Assembly (NCBI GenBank): GCA_963805525.1
Contig: CAWDUT010000006.1
Location: 620,001-684,000, forward strand
Source: DASQFQ01 sp963805525
GTDB taxonomy: Bacteria > Actinomycetota > Thermoleophilia > Solirubrobacterales > Solirubrobacteraceae
DNA: 64,000 bases
Direction of reading: 5' to 3'
Each line of letters opens with the position of its first letter. The stretch's first letter is position 1. Under the pieces are notes generated by a model that saw only the letters and a program-made list of their open reading frames with translations, was not told the origin of the DNA and did no database searches. The translations under genes and the position numbers were made by a program. This document shows, piece by piece, positions 55,573-64,000 of this stretch.

Positions 55573-56352
55573 ATGCGCGCGCTGGGCATCGACGCCGGTC
55601 TCGACCCCGGGCTCGCGCGCGACCTCGCGGCTCGCTGCCGGTCGCTGGGCTACCACTCGCTGTGGGCCAACGACGCGCCCGACGCGCCCGGCCTCGAGAC
55701 GCTGGCGCACTTCGCCGAGGGCGCGCCGGGCCTCGACATCGGCGTCGGCGTCCTGCCGCTGCAGCGCTACGAGCCCGCGGCGATCGCGGCGGACGTCCAG
55801 CGGCTCGGGCTCGACCCGGCGCGGCTGTGGCTCGGGATCGGCTCGGGCACGCTGAGCCCGCAGATCGAGCCGCTGCGCCGCGCGGTCGCCGAGCTCCGCG
55901 ACGCGCTGCCGGGCGGGACGCGGATCGTGATCGCCGCGATGCGCCCGCGCCTGTGCCGGCTCGGCGGCGAGATCGCCGACGGCGTGCTCCTGAACTGGAT
56001 GCTGCCCGACGGCGCGGCGCGGGCCCGCGAGTGGGTGCGCGAGGCGGCCGCCGAGGCGGGGCGCGAGGCGCCGGCCGTCGCCTCCTACGTGCGCGTGGCG
56101 GTGGGCCCGGGCGCACAGGAGCGGCTCGACGCGATGGAGGGCCGCTACCGCACGCTGACCCCCGGCCAGGCCGCCCACTTCGCCGCGCTCGACGTGCCGC
56201 TCGGCACCGTCGGCGTCGCCGAGGCGGAGGCCGGCGCCGTCCGGGAAGGGCTCGCGGCCTACGAGCCCGCGCTCGACCTCACGATCGCGCGCGTGCTGGC
56301 CGAGCCCGAGGCGGACGCGCTCGCCGCGGTCGCCGACGCGGCCGCGCCGTGA
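55573..56352 (+). CDS. Luciferase-like monooxygenase (LLM) family protein
   Basis: The 259-residue protein has the bacterial luciferase-like TIM barrel: LAARCRSLGYHSLWANDAPDAPG, LDIGVGVLPLQRYEPAAIAADV and ARLWLGIGSGTLSP. It is short for the family (usually 280-340), so part of the C-terminal region may be missing. A flavin or F420 cofactor is expected. Confidence 0.82.
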   Translation: MRALGIDAGLDPGLARDLAARCRSLGYHSLWANDAPDAPGLETLAHFAEGAPGLDIGVGVLPLQRYEPAAIAADVQRLGLDPARLWLGIGSGTLSPQIEPLRRAVAELRDALPGGTRIVIAAMRPRLCRLGGEIADGVLLNWMLPDGAARAREWVREAAAEAGREAPAVASYVRVAVGPGAQERLDAMEGRYRTLTPGQAAHFAALDVPLGTVGVAEAEAGAVREGLAAYEPALDLTIARVLAEPEADALAAVADAAAP

Positions 56353-56374
56353 CACCCCGCTAAGTTCATCGCCC

Positions 56375-57931
56375 ATGCCCCGCACCATCGCTTCGATCGT
56401 CGACGGCCGGCCGCGCGAGGACGCGCCCGGAGGCCGCCTGACGTCAACCAACCCCGCCCGTACCGACGAGGTGGTCGCCGAGGTCCTGCTCGGCGACGCC
56501 CAGACCTTCGAGGACGCCTGCCGCGCCGCGCGCGTCGCGCAGAAGGAGTGGGCCGCCGTGCCCGCGCCGGTCCGGGGCCGCGTGATCGCCAACGTCGGCC
56601 GCCTCGTCGAGCAGAACAAGGAGGCGCTCTCCCGCCTCGTCACCCAGGAGGTCGGCAAGCCCTACGCCGAGTCGCTCGGCGAGGTGCAGGAGATCATCGA
56701 CACCTGCGACTTCTTCGTCGGCGAGGGCCGGCGGCTCTACGGCCAGACCGTGCCGTCGGAGATGCCCGACAAGCAGCTGTTCACGTTCCGCGTCCCGGTC
56801 GGCGTGGCCGCGATCATCACCGCCGGCAACTTCCCGGTCGCGGTGCCCTCGTGGTACCTCGTCCCGGCAATCCTGTGCGGCAACGCGGTCGTCTGGAAGC
56901 CGGCCGAGTACTCGCCCGCGCTGGGTGACGCGCTCGCGCAGCTGTTCCTCGCCGGTGGCGTACCCGGCGGCGTGCTCAACCTCGTGCAGGCCGAGGGCGC
57001 GGCGACGTTCGAGGGCCTCGAGCGCGCGCTCGACGCGGGCCTCGTCGACAAGGTCGGCTTCACCGGCTCGAGCGCCGTCGGCGCCAAGATCGGCGAGCTG
57101 TGCGGGCGCCACCTGCAGAACCCGTGCCTCGAGCTCGGCGGCAAGAACCCGCTGGTCGTGATGGACGACGCCGATCTCGACCTCGCGGTCGAGGGCGCGC
57201 TGTTCTCCGGCTTCGGCACCGCCGGCCAGCGCTGCACCTCGCTCGGCGTGGCGGTCGTCCACGAGGACGTGCACGACGAGTTCGTCAAGCGGCTTGACGA
57301 GCGCACCCGCGCGGCCGCGATCGGCGATCCGACCGAGGACGTCCTCTACGGCCCGATGCTGCACGAGCGCTTCGCCGATCGCTTCGAGGACTGGCTCGGC
57401 CTGATCGAGGACCACCACGAGGTGCTGGGCTCCAGCGCGACCGGCCGCGTCAGCTCCGACGCGCCGCGCGACGGCTTCGTGGGTGACCCCGACGGCGGGC
57501 TCTTCTACCACCCGACGATCGTCACCGGCGTGAAGCCGGGGGACGACCTCGCGGTCACGGAGACGTTCGGCCCGATCGTGCCGGTGGCGAAGTTCTCGAC
57601 CTGGGACGAGGCGATCGGGCTCGCCAACGACCACGGCTACGGCCTGTCGTCGGCGATCTACACGAACAGCCCCAAGCACGCCCTGCGCTTCCGCCAGGCC
57701 GTCAGCGCGGGGATGCTCTCGGTCAACAACTCGACCTCCGGCGCCGAGGCGCACCTGCCGTTCGGCGGCAACGGCAAGTCCGGCAACGGCTCACGCCAGT
57801 CGGGCATGTGGGTGCTCGACCAGTTCACCCGCTGGCAGTCGATGAACTGGGACTACGCCGGCAAGCTCCAGAAGGCGCAGATGGATGTGGTGGAGATCGA
57901 CGCCGACGAGGATTTCCGGCTGGATGGGTAG
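56375..57931 (+). CDS. NAD(P)-dependent aldehyde dehydrogenase
   Basis: The 518-residue enzyme oxidises an aldehyde to the acid. The catalytic Glu253 is in CLELGGKNPLVVMDDADLD and Cys287 in FGTAGQRCTSLGVAV. PLP-free Rossmann motif FTGSSAVGAKIGELCG binds NAD. The overall pattern resembles aminoadipate-semialdehyde/ALDH7-type enzymes, but the substrate is not fixed. The C-terminus is extended (about 30 residues after MNWDYAGKLQKAQMD). Confidence 0.92.
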   Translation: MPRTIASIVDGRPREDAPGGRLTSTNPARTDEVVAEVLLGDAQTFEDACRAARVAQKEWAAVPAPVRGRVIANVGRLVEQNKEALSRLVTQEVGKPYAESLGEVQEIIDTCDFFVGEGRRLYGQTVPSEMPDKQLFTFRVPVGVAAIITAGNFPVAVPSWYLVPAILCGNAVVWKPAEYSPALGDALAQLFLAGGVPGGVLNLVQAEGAATFEGLERALDAGLVDKVGFTGSSAVGAKIGELCGRHLQNPCLELGGKNPLVVMDDADLDLAVEGALFSGFGTAGQRCTSLGVAVVHEDVHDEFVKRLDERTRAAAIGDPTEDVLYGPMLHERFADRFEDWLGLIEDHHEVLGSSATGRVSSDAPRDGFVGDPDGGLFYHPTIVTGVKPGDDLAVTETFGPIVPVAKFSTWDEAIGLANDHGYGLSSAIYTNSPKHALRFRQAVSAGMLSVNNSTSGAEAHLPFGGNGKSGNGSRQSGMWVLDQFTRWQSMNWDYAGKLQKAQMDVVEIDADEDFRLDG

Positions 57932-57940
57932 GACCCGTTC

Positions 57941-58096
57941 ATGCCTCTCATGAACAAGCTCGCGAAATTCGCCACTTCCCCCCAGGGCCGACGCCTCTTC
58001 GCCAAGGCCAAGGACTACGCCCAGTCGCCGCAGGGCCGCGCCAAGATCGCGCAGGCCCAACGGCGGCTGGAGGCGCGGCGCAGCCGCGCCCGGTAG
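57941..58096 (+). CDS. Small SPQGR-repeat protein (51 residues)
   Basis: A frame starting 10 bp after the aldehyde dehydrogenase stop encodes 51 residues with two copies of SPQGR, 18 residues apart, in a basic helical context (FATSPQGRRLFAKAKDY, AQSPQGRAKIAQAQRR). The net charge is strongly positive. Similar short SPQGR-repeat proteins are common in actinobacteria, without known function. Probably a DNA- or membrane-associated helix. Confidence 0.7.
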   Translation: MPLMNKLAKFATSPQGRRLFAKAKDYAQSPQGRAKIAQAQRRLEARRSRAR

Positions 58097-58098
58097 GC

Positions 58099-59256
58099 CT
58101 ACCTCCCGCCCAGGGACTTCAGGTAGACGTCCCGGTCGGCGGCGTACACCACGAAGTTGCCGCGTGCGCTCGTCTCGACGTCGCCGAGGGCGTCGGCGTG
58201 CACGAGGTCGTCGACGTTGCCTGAGTTGTTGTTGCGGTAGAAGAGCGTCGAGCCGGACGAGTCGTGGTTGACGAACCAGATGAAGCCGGTCGCGGCCCCG
58301 AACGCCGTCAGGCCACCGTTCTCGTTGTCACCGCCGACGCTGCCCGCGCCGCGCTGGAAGGCCGAGATGAGATCGGTCTTCTTGACCCCGCCCTTCGCGC
58401 CGAGCGTCCGCAGATAGACATCGGAGCCCGAGTTGTGGTCGCGGCCGACCAGGTTCGCGTTGGTCTGGAAGCTCACGCCCCAGACGCGGGCCCCCGAGCT
58501 GAGCTTGGTGAGGTCGGAGATCGTCGGGTGGTCGCCCGGCGCGACCGTCGTCGTGTGGCCCGCGCGGCGGACCTTGACGTTCCCGCCCGAGACCCAGGTG
58601 ACGCCCTTGCCGTCGAGCGCGAGGTCGATGTCGTGGCCGCTGCCGAGCGACTTCACGGAGCCGCCCACCTTGGCGAGATAGACGCTCCCGCCGGCCTCGA
58701 AGCCGACGCTCTTGCAGCTCCCGTCGATCGAGGGGTTCGTCGCGGCGGCGCCGATCCCGCGCGAGACGAGCTTGGTGCGGCCGTGCGCGAGATCGCGCAC
58801 GAAGATGTCGGAGGTCTTGTCGCGGTCCGCGCTGTTGAGGTTCGAGGCCTCGGACTGGAACGCGACGCAGTGCGGGGGCCGGTTGCCGTCACCCAGCAGG
58901 ACGCGGCCGTCGAGCGAGGGGTTCGTCGACGGCCCGTTGGCCTGGCCGCCGCTGTTGGTGACGCTCACACGGCGCAAGCTGCCGCCGGCGACGCCGAAGC
59001 CGCTGGGACGCTTGTAGACGAAGACGTCCGCCACGCCGTTGCTGTCCCCTCCGACGAGGTTGCTGGCCTCGGAGTGGAACGCGGCCAACCGGCCCTTGCG
59101 GTTGTCACCGGACATCGTCGCGCCGCCTGACGGGCCGTTGGCCTGCTGGCCGCCGGGGCCGGCCGAGATCACGACGGGAGGAGGGCCGAGAGCGAGCGCC
59201 GTCGCAGGGACGGCGAGCAGGGCGAGGGCGCTGAGCGCGGCGGTTCGAAGAATCAT
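58099..59256 (-). CDS. Secreted beta-propeller-like protein
   Basis: The 385-residue protein has a signal peptide (about 1-23, ending ATALALG) and repeated Asp-box/TolB-like segments (AAFHSEASNLVGGDSNGVADVFVYKR, VAFQSEASNLNSADRDKTSDIFVRDLAHG, VSFQTNANLVGRDHNSGSDVYLRTLG). This repeat pattern fits a six- to seven-bladed propeller on the cell surface. The ligand is unknown. Confidence 0.78.
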   Translation of the reverse strand: MILRTAALSALALLAVPATALALGPPPVVISAGPGGQQANGPSGGATMSGDNRKGRLAAFHSEASNLVGGDSNGVADVFVYKRPSGFGVAGGSLRRVSVTNSGGQANGPSTNPSLDGRVLLGDGNRPPHCVAFQSEASNLNSADRDKTSDIFVRDLAHGRTKLVSRGIGAAATNPSIDGSCKSVGFEAGGSVYLAKVGGSVKSLGSGHDIDLALDGKGVTWVSGGNVKVRRAGHTTTVAPGDHPTISDLTKLSSGARVWGVSFQTNANLVGRDHNSGSDVYLRTLGAKGGVKKTDLISAFQRGAGSVGGDNENGGLTAFGAATGFIWFVNHDSSGSTLFYRNNNSGNVDDLVHADALGDVETSARGNFVVYAADRDVYLKSLGGR

Positions 59257-59309
59257 TGCGACACACTAATCAACGCTCGCACGGCCTCGCCACCCGCCCT
59301 CGAACCTTG

Positions 59310-59327
59310 ACACAACTGTGTTAGGGT
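59310..59327 (+). promoter_or_regulatory. Operator-like palindrome and -10 box of the MerR gene
   Basis: ACACAACTGTGT (59310-59321) is an inverted repeat with a two-base centre, overlapping TTGACA (59307-59312) and touching TAGGGT (59322-59327). The ATG is at 59339, so the leader is very short. This fits autoregulation by a MerR dimer. Confidence 0.5.
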
Positions 59328-59338
59328 TTCTCGTCCGG

Positions 59339-59706
59339 ATGGACGCCCTCACGATCAACGAGGCCGCGGAGACCACGGGCTGGTCGCCGCGCATGCTGCG
59401 CTACGTCGAGCGCGTCGGGCTCGTGGAGCCCGCCCGCTCGGAGGCCGGCTATCGCCTCTACGGCCCGCCCGAGCTGCAGCGCCTGCGCACCCTGCGCGAG
59501 CTGCTCGCCGAGCACGACATCGGGCTCTCCGACCTGGCCTTCGCGCTGCGCCTGCGCAGCGACGATCGTCTCCGCTCCGCCACGGACGACTGGCTCGAGG
59601 CCCGGGCCGAGCGGCCGGAGCACGTCCCCGTTCCCAATTGGCTGCGCTGGGAGCAGGAGAAGCACCAGCGCCTGCTCTCGACAACGACACCCCTCACGGA
59701 GGTTGC

Positions 59707-59710
<4 letters not shown>
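59339..59710 (+). CDS. MerR family transcriptional regulator
   Basis: The 123-residue regulator has an N-terminal MerR HTH (LTINEAAETTGWSPRMLRYVERVGLV and RSEAGYRLYGPPELQRLRTL). The effector part is short and has no Cys metal site. Its stop overlaps the ahcY start by four bases (ATGA), so it probably controls the SAH-hydrolase operon. ATG at 59339 is preferred to TTG-like codons upstream. Confidence 0.87.
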
Positions 59711-61131
<1,421 letters not shown>

Positions 61132-61140
61132 GCAAAATGC

Positions 61141-61203
61141 GTCGCCCGGATGGCGACCCCCGGCATCAGACCTGCGGCACGGATGCCCGCAGGGGCTAAC
61201 CCT
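61141..61203 (+). promoter_or_regulatory. Structured leader (possible pseudoknot) between the two SAH-hydrolase genes
   Basis: GTCGCC/GGCGAC (61141-61146 with 61152-61157) forms a hairpin. GGCATC/GATGCC (61162-61167 with 61182-61187) encloses CCTGCGG (61171-61177), which can pair with CCGCAGG (61187-61193) outside that loop, an H-type pseudoknot. AGGG/CCCT (61191-61203) forms a further hairpin. The ATG at 61183 lies in the second stem. Confidence 0.4.
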
Positions 61204-62412
61204 TCCGCCGGCCTGGCCCGTATCGAGTGGGCCGACGCGCAGATGCCGGTGCTGCGCTCGATCCGCGAGCGGTTCGCCTCTGAGCGACCGCTCGCGGGCG
61301 TGCGCGTCGCCGCCTGTCTCCACATCACGGCGGAGACGGCGAATCTGGTGAGGACCCTCGTCGCGGGCGGGGCGGAGGCGGCGCTGACGGCCGCGAACCC
61401 GTTGTCGACGCAGGACGACGTGGTCGCCGCTCTCGGTGGGGACGTCGACGTGCGCGGGCGGCGCGGCGAGGACGTCGACGCCTACGTCGCCAACGTGCTC
61501 GCGCTGGTCGAGGGCCGGCCGCAGGTCACCTTGGACGACGGCGCCGACCTCCTGAGCGTCATCCACGATCGCCACCCGGACCGGCTGCCGGACATGCTGG
61601 GCGGCACCGAGGAGACCACGACCGGGCTCCTGCGCCTGCGCGCGCTGGAGGCCGAAGGGCGGCTCGGCTGCCCGGTGCTGGCGGTCAACGAGGCCGGCAC
61701 CGAGCGGTTGTTCAACGACCACTACGGCACCGGCCAGTCGACGCTCGACGGCATCCTGCGGGCGACCAACCTGCTGGTCGCCGGCAAGACGTTCGTGGTC
61801 ATCGGCTACGGCTGGACCGGCAAGGGCATCGCGCTGCGGGCACGCGGGGCGGGCGCGCAGGTGATCATCTGCGAGGTCGACTCGATGCGGGCGCTCGAAG
61901 CCCGGATGGAGGGCTTCGAGGTCATGCCTGCGGTCCTGGCGGCCGAGCGCGGCGACGTGTTCGTGACCGTCACCGGCTCCCGCGGCGTGCTCGGCGCGCG
62001 GCACTTCGAGCGGATGAAGGACGGCGCCGTGCTCGCCAACGCGGGCCACTTCGACATCGAGATCGACCTCGACGCGCTGCGGGCGGCGGCCGACGGCCCG
62101 CCGCGCGAGGTGCTGCCGATGGTCGAGCAGTACGCGGTCGGCGACCGCAAGCTCAACCTGCTGGCTTCCGGGCGGGTGGTGAACCTCGCCGCCGGCCAGG
62201 GGCATCCCGCGGCGGTGATGGACATGTCGTTCGCCAACCAGGCGCTCGCCGTCGAGCACCTCGTGCGCCACCCGGGCGAGCTCAGCGCCGGCGTGCATCC
62301 GGTGCCCGAGGCGGTCGATCGCGAGGTCGCGAGGCTGAAGCTCGAGTCGCTCGGCGTGGAGATCGACGAGCTCACGCCCGAGCAGCGGGACTACCTGCGC
62401 TCCTGGTCCTAG
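61150..62412 (+). CDS. SAH-hydrolase paralogue with altered catalytic residues
   Basis: The 420-residue protein is the shorter, Thermotoga/archaeal-like form of AhcY (ends RDYLRSWS, no KPDHYRY). The NAD motif VIGYGWTGKG, the SAH-contact EETTTGL, the LHITAETANLV and the AGHFD His remain. The block that holds the catalytic Lys and Asp reads TERLFNDHYG: Lys is Glu185 and Asp is Asn189. It may be inactive, act on another nucleoside, or regulate. The start could be 61150 or 61183. Confidence 0.87.
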   Translation: MATPGIRPAARMPAGANPSAGLARIEWADAQMPVLRSIRERFASERPLAGVRVAACLHITAETANLVRTLVAGGAEAALTAANPLSTQDDVVAALGGDVDVRGRRGEDVDAYVANVLALVEGRPQVTLDDGADLLSVIHDRHPDRLPDMLGGTEETTTGLLRLRALEAEGRLGCPVLAVNEAGTERLFNDHYGTGQSTLDGILRATNLLVAGKTFVVIGYGWTGKGIALRARGAGAQVIICEVDSMRALEARMEGFEVMPAVLAAERGDVFVTVTGSRGVLGARHFERMKDGAVLANAGHFDIEIDLDALRAAADGPPREVLPMVEQYAVGDRKLNLLASGRVVNLAAGQGHPAAVMDMSFANQALAVEHLVRHPGELSAGVHPVPEAVDREVARLKLESLGVEIDELTPEQRDYLRSWS

Positions 62413-62465
62413 TCAGCGGGCGGGGAGCCGAGTAAGGTTCCTTGAGTGCTGAGGAAATCGGAGCA

Positions 62466-62972
62466 ATGAGGTTCGTCCGGGCCGAGTCGCGCGAGGACGT
62501 GCTCTCGGAGGTGGCCGAGGAGCTGCGGCTCAGCGGCGTCACCAACGACATCGCCGATCAGGTGGTGGCCGACTATCTCGGCCTGAACCGGACGGACACC
62601 CGCTGCCTCGACATCATCGAGCGGCTCGACGGCGTCAGCGCCGGGCGGCTGGCGAGCGAGGCGGGCCTCAGCACCGGCGCGGTGACGACCGTGCTCGACC
62701 GGCTCGAGCGCGCGGGCTACGCGCGCCGGGTCCAGGATCCGAGCGACCGGCGGCGGGTTCTGGTCGAGCTCACGCCCGCCGCGCGGCGCGAGCTGCAGCG
62801 GCTCTACGCGCCGCTCGCCGACGCCACGATGCGACAACTCGAGGGGTACACGACCGACGAGGTCAGCCTCGTACGCGACTTCATGCGCGACAACCGGCGT
62901 CTCAACGAGGCCCACGCGGAGCGCGTGCGCGTACGCCGGAGGTTCGGTCAGGAGGGCGAGGCGGCCTCGTAG
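62466..62972 (+). CDS. MarR family transcriptional regulator
   Basis: The 168-residue regulator has a winged HTH (GVSAGRLASEAGLSTGAVTTVLDRLERAGYARRVQDPSDRR). The N-terminal 40 residues extend beyond the usual MarR. GAGGAAAT nine bases ahead supports the ATG at 62466; a TTG eight codons upstream is less likely. The ligand is unknown. It overlaps the convergent ctaG gene by 25 bp. Confidence 0.88.
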   Translation: MRFVRAESREDVLSEVAEELRLSGVTNDIADQVVADYLGLNRTDTRCLDIIERLDGVSAGRLASEAGLSTGAVTTVLDRLERAGYARRVQDPSDRRRVLVELTPAARRELQRLYAPLADATMRQLEGYTTDEVSLVRDFMRDNRRLNEAHAERVRVRRRFGQEGEAAS

Positions 62973-63760
62973 CGCTCGGCCCGCTCGTCCTCCTGATCGG
63001 CTTCCGAGAGCATGCGCACGAACAGGTAGGCGAGCGCGATCCCCATCACGATCGACTGCTCGAGGGCCATGATCAGGCCCGCCACGTGGAGGTCGTCGAG
63101 CCGGCTGAGCCCGAGGTGGGTGACGTCGGGGTAGGCCTTGTAGATGTCGTTCGGGGCGAACGCCAGGACGATGCCGAGCAGCCCGACGGCGATCTTGGTC
63201 GTCGCCATGTAGAGGACGGGGCCCATGCCGCCGAGCCGGAGGCGGGAGCGGATCGGTGACAGCAGGTGCCACCAGTAGAGGAGCCCGGCGGCCGCGAAGG
63301 TGAGGTGCTCGAGGACGTGGACGCCGCTGTGCTTCAGGGCGGCGTCGTACATGTACGGCACGTGCCAGAGCCACATCGCGCCGACGTAGGCGACGACGCC
63401 GAACGCGGGGTGCCCGAACGGCCCGGCCTTGCGCTCGAGCCAGTTGATCCGCCGGGTGAGGGGGCGGAGGATGTGCTTCGTCAGCGCGAGCGTGAGCAGG
63501 ATCGGCGCGATGTCGGCGATCAGCAGGTGCTGGACCATGTGGAAGCTCGCCATCTGCTCGCCGAGGACGTCGATCGGCGAGACGAGCGCGACGAACAGGC
63601 ACGCGATGCCCCCGGCCCACGCGGCCGCGCGCCACGTGCCGGCGGCGCGGGCACCGCCCTCGCGCCGGCTCGTCCGCCAGCGCAGGCTGTAGATCACGGC
63701 ATAGCCGGCCAGGGCGATCAGGACGCCGGGCGCAAAGGTCCACGAAGTGTCGAGAGACAC
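62948..63760 (-). CDS. Cytochrome c oxidase assembly factor CtaG (caa3 type)
   Basis: The 270-residue membrane protein helps insert copper or assemble cytochrome oxidase. Typical family blocks are FHMVQHLLIADIAPILLTL, MWLWHVPYMYDAALKH and VHVLEHLTFAAAGLLYWWHLL, rich in conserved His. About seven helices are seen. The GTG at 63760 is divergent from the comF-like gene. It is distinct from the copper-chaperone Cox11 family also called CtaG. Confidence 0.92.
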   Translation of the reverse strand: MSLDTSWTFAPGVLIALAGYAVIYSLRWRTSRREGGARAAGTWRAAAWAGGIACLFVALVSPIDVLGEQMASFHMVQHLLIADIAPILLTLALTKHILRPLTRRINWLERKAGPFGHPAFGVVAYVGAMWLWHVPYMYDAALKHSGVHVLEHLTFAAAGLLYWWHLLSPIRSRLRLGGMGPVLYMATTKIAVGLLGIVLAFAPNDIYKAYPDVTHLGLSRLDDLHVAGLIMALEQSIVMGIALAYLFVRMLSEADQEDERAERYEAASPS

Positions 63761-63822
63761 GGCACACGATTGTGACGTTCGCGTGCTGTTCCGTCGCGCG
63801 AGCGGCGAGATGGTTCCCCTCG

Positions 63823-64000
63823 ATGTCTCTCATCCGACCATCCGCCGGCCCTCCGATCTCGTCCGCGGCGCTGCGGGCCGTGGTGGGTCTGGTGGTGCCA
63901 CCTTCGTGTGCCGCGTGCCGAGCTCCGATGGGGGAGGGGATGGTGTGCGGGGCCTGCCTCCGCCGGATGCCCTGGCTCCGCGGCCACCGCTGCCCGCGCT
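63823..64000 (+). CDS. ComF family protein, 5' part (window edge)
   Basis: The frame opens at ATG 63823 and runs off the window. The reading includes LRAVVGLVVPPSCAACRAP, then Cys-x2-Cys (VCGACLRRMP) and Cys in GHRCP. This matches the N-terminal double zinc ribbon of ComF, whose C-terminal part is a phosphoribosyltransferase fold linked to DNA uptake. Only about 59 codons are visible, so function is by motif only. Confidence 0.7.
   Translation, partial: MSLIRPSAGPPISSAALRAVVGLVVPPSCAACRAPMGEGMVCGACLRRMPWLRGHRCPR

Noticed and set aside
59257..59706. Known SAH riboswitch ahead of ahcY
   Set aside because: MerR coding sequence runs directly into ahcY and no SAH riboswitch consensus was seen.

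Overview
The window is very GC-rich, densely packed bacterial chromosome, with mostly 0-30 bp between genes, GTG/TTG starts and many 1-4 bp start/stop overlaps. Gene content and order point to a high-GC actinobacterium, most likely class Thermoleophilia (Solirubrobacter/Conexibacter-like). The strongest argument is the block rpmE - DUF1385 - prfA - prmC - tsaC - glyA - wecA-like transferase - atpIBEFHAGDC, with an ETF operon, acyl-CoA dehydrogenases and a two-subunit acyl-CoA mutase beside it. No rRNA, tRNA, CRISPR array, prophage or large genomic island was seen. The only complete mobile element is one IS481-type insertion sequence near the left edge.

Layout. 1-2.3 kb: membrane GGDEF protein, then the IS. 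2.3-9.3 kb: fatty-acid/acyl-CoA genes (two acyl-CoA dehydrogenases, thiolase) with pepA, a HAD phosphatase and a YdeI-like protein. 9.3-12.5 kb: CGNR regulator divergent from an MFS exporter, which collides tail-to-tail with a WS/DGAT acyltransferase. 12.6-16.1 kb: a 36-residue microprotein, LysR regulator 1, and an isobutyryl-CoA-mutase-like pair whose large-subunit gene is frameshifted. 16.1-22.9 kb: AraC regulator, cyclase-like protein, etfBA plus ETF-quinone oxidoreductase behind a strong palindromic operator, CARDB protein, dehalogenase-like hydrolase. 22.9-31.6 kb: the conserved translation and cell-wall block. 31.6-33.4 kb: a short-ORF locus with no large gene, cupin, OsmC, cupredoxin. 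33.4-40.7 kb: ATP synthase operon with a structured leader. 40.7-46.1 kb: regulators (AraC, LysR 2), small GNAT-like protein, second GGDEF protein, DUF1023 hydrolase. 46.1-52.2 kb: M20 peptidase, LytR-CpsA-Psr ligase, UDP-glucose dehydrogenase, sugar nucleotidyltransferase and sugar-phosphate isomerase, a surface-glycan precursor cluster. 52.2-59.3 kb: transporter, enzymes, aldehyde dehydrogenase, a tiny SPQGR-repeat protein and a secreted propeller. 59.3-64 kb: MerR regulator with two different S-adenosylhomocysteine hydrolase genes, MarR, CtaG and the start of comF.

How it works together. Electrons from the acyl-CoA dehydrogenases pass through EtfBA and the ETF-quinone oxidoreductase to the respiratory chain, served by CtaG and ATP synthase. 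The acyl-CoA mutase and thiolase handle branched and short acyl-CoAs. The wecA-like, LCP, Ugd and nucleotidyltransferase genes supply the envelope.

Most unusual points: (1) the IS has inserted in a palindrome that carried the shared stop codons of two convergent genes, leaving both intact; (2) a second SAH-hydrolase paralogue has lost the catalytic Lys and Asp equivalents and may have a pseudoknotted leader; (3) two LysR genes 30 kb apart share an identical 19-bp upstream element at identical spacing; (4) two unannotated 36-codon genes, each followed by a GC hairpin; (5) ATP synthase alpha, beta and gamma all carry acidic low-complexity additions; (6) ETF-QO lacks the fourth cluster cysteine; (7) a roughly 130-bp imperfect inverted repeat precedes the M20 peptidase gene.
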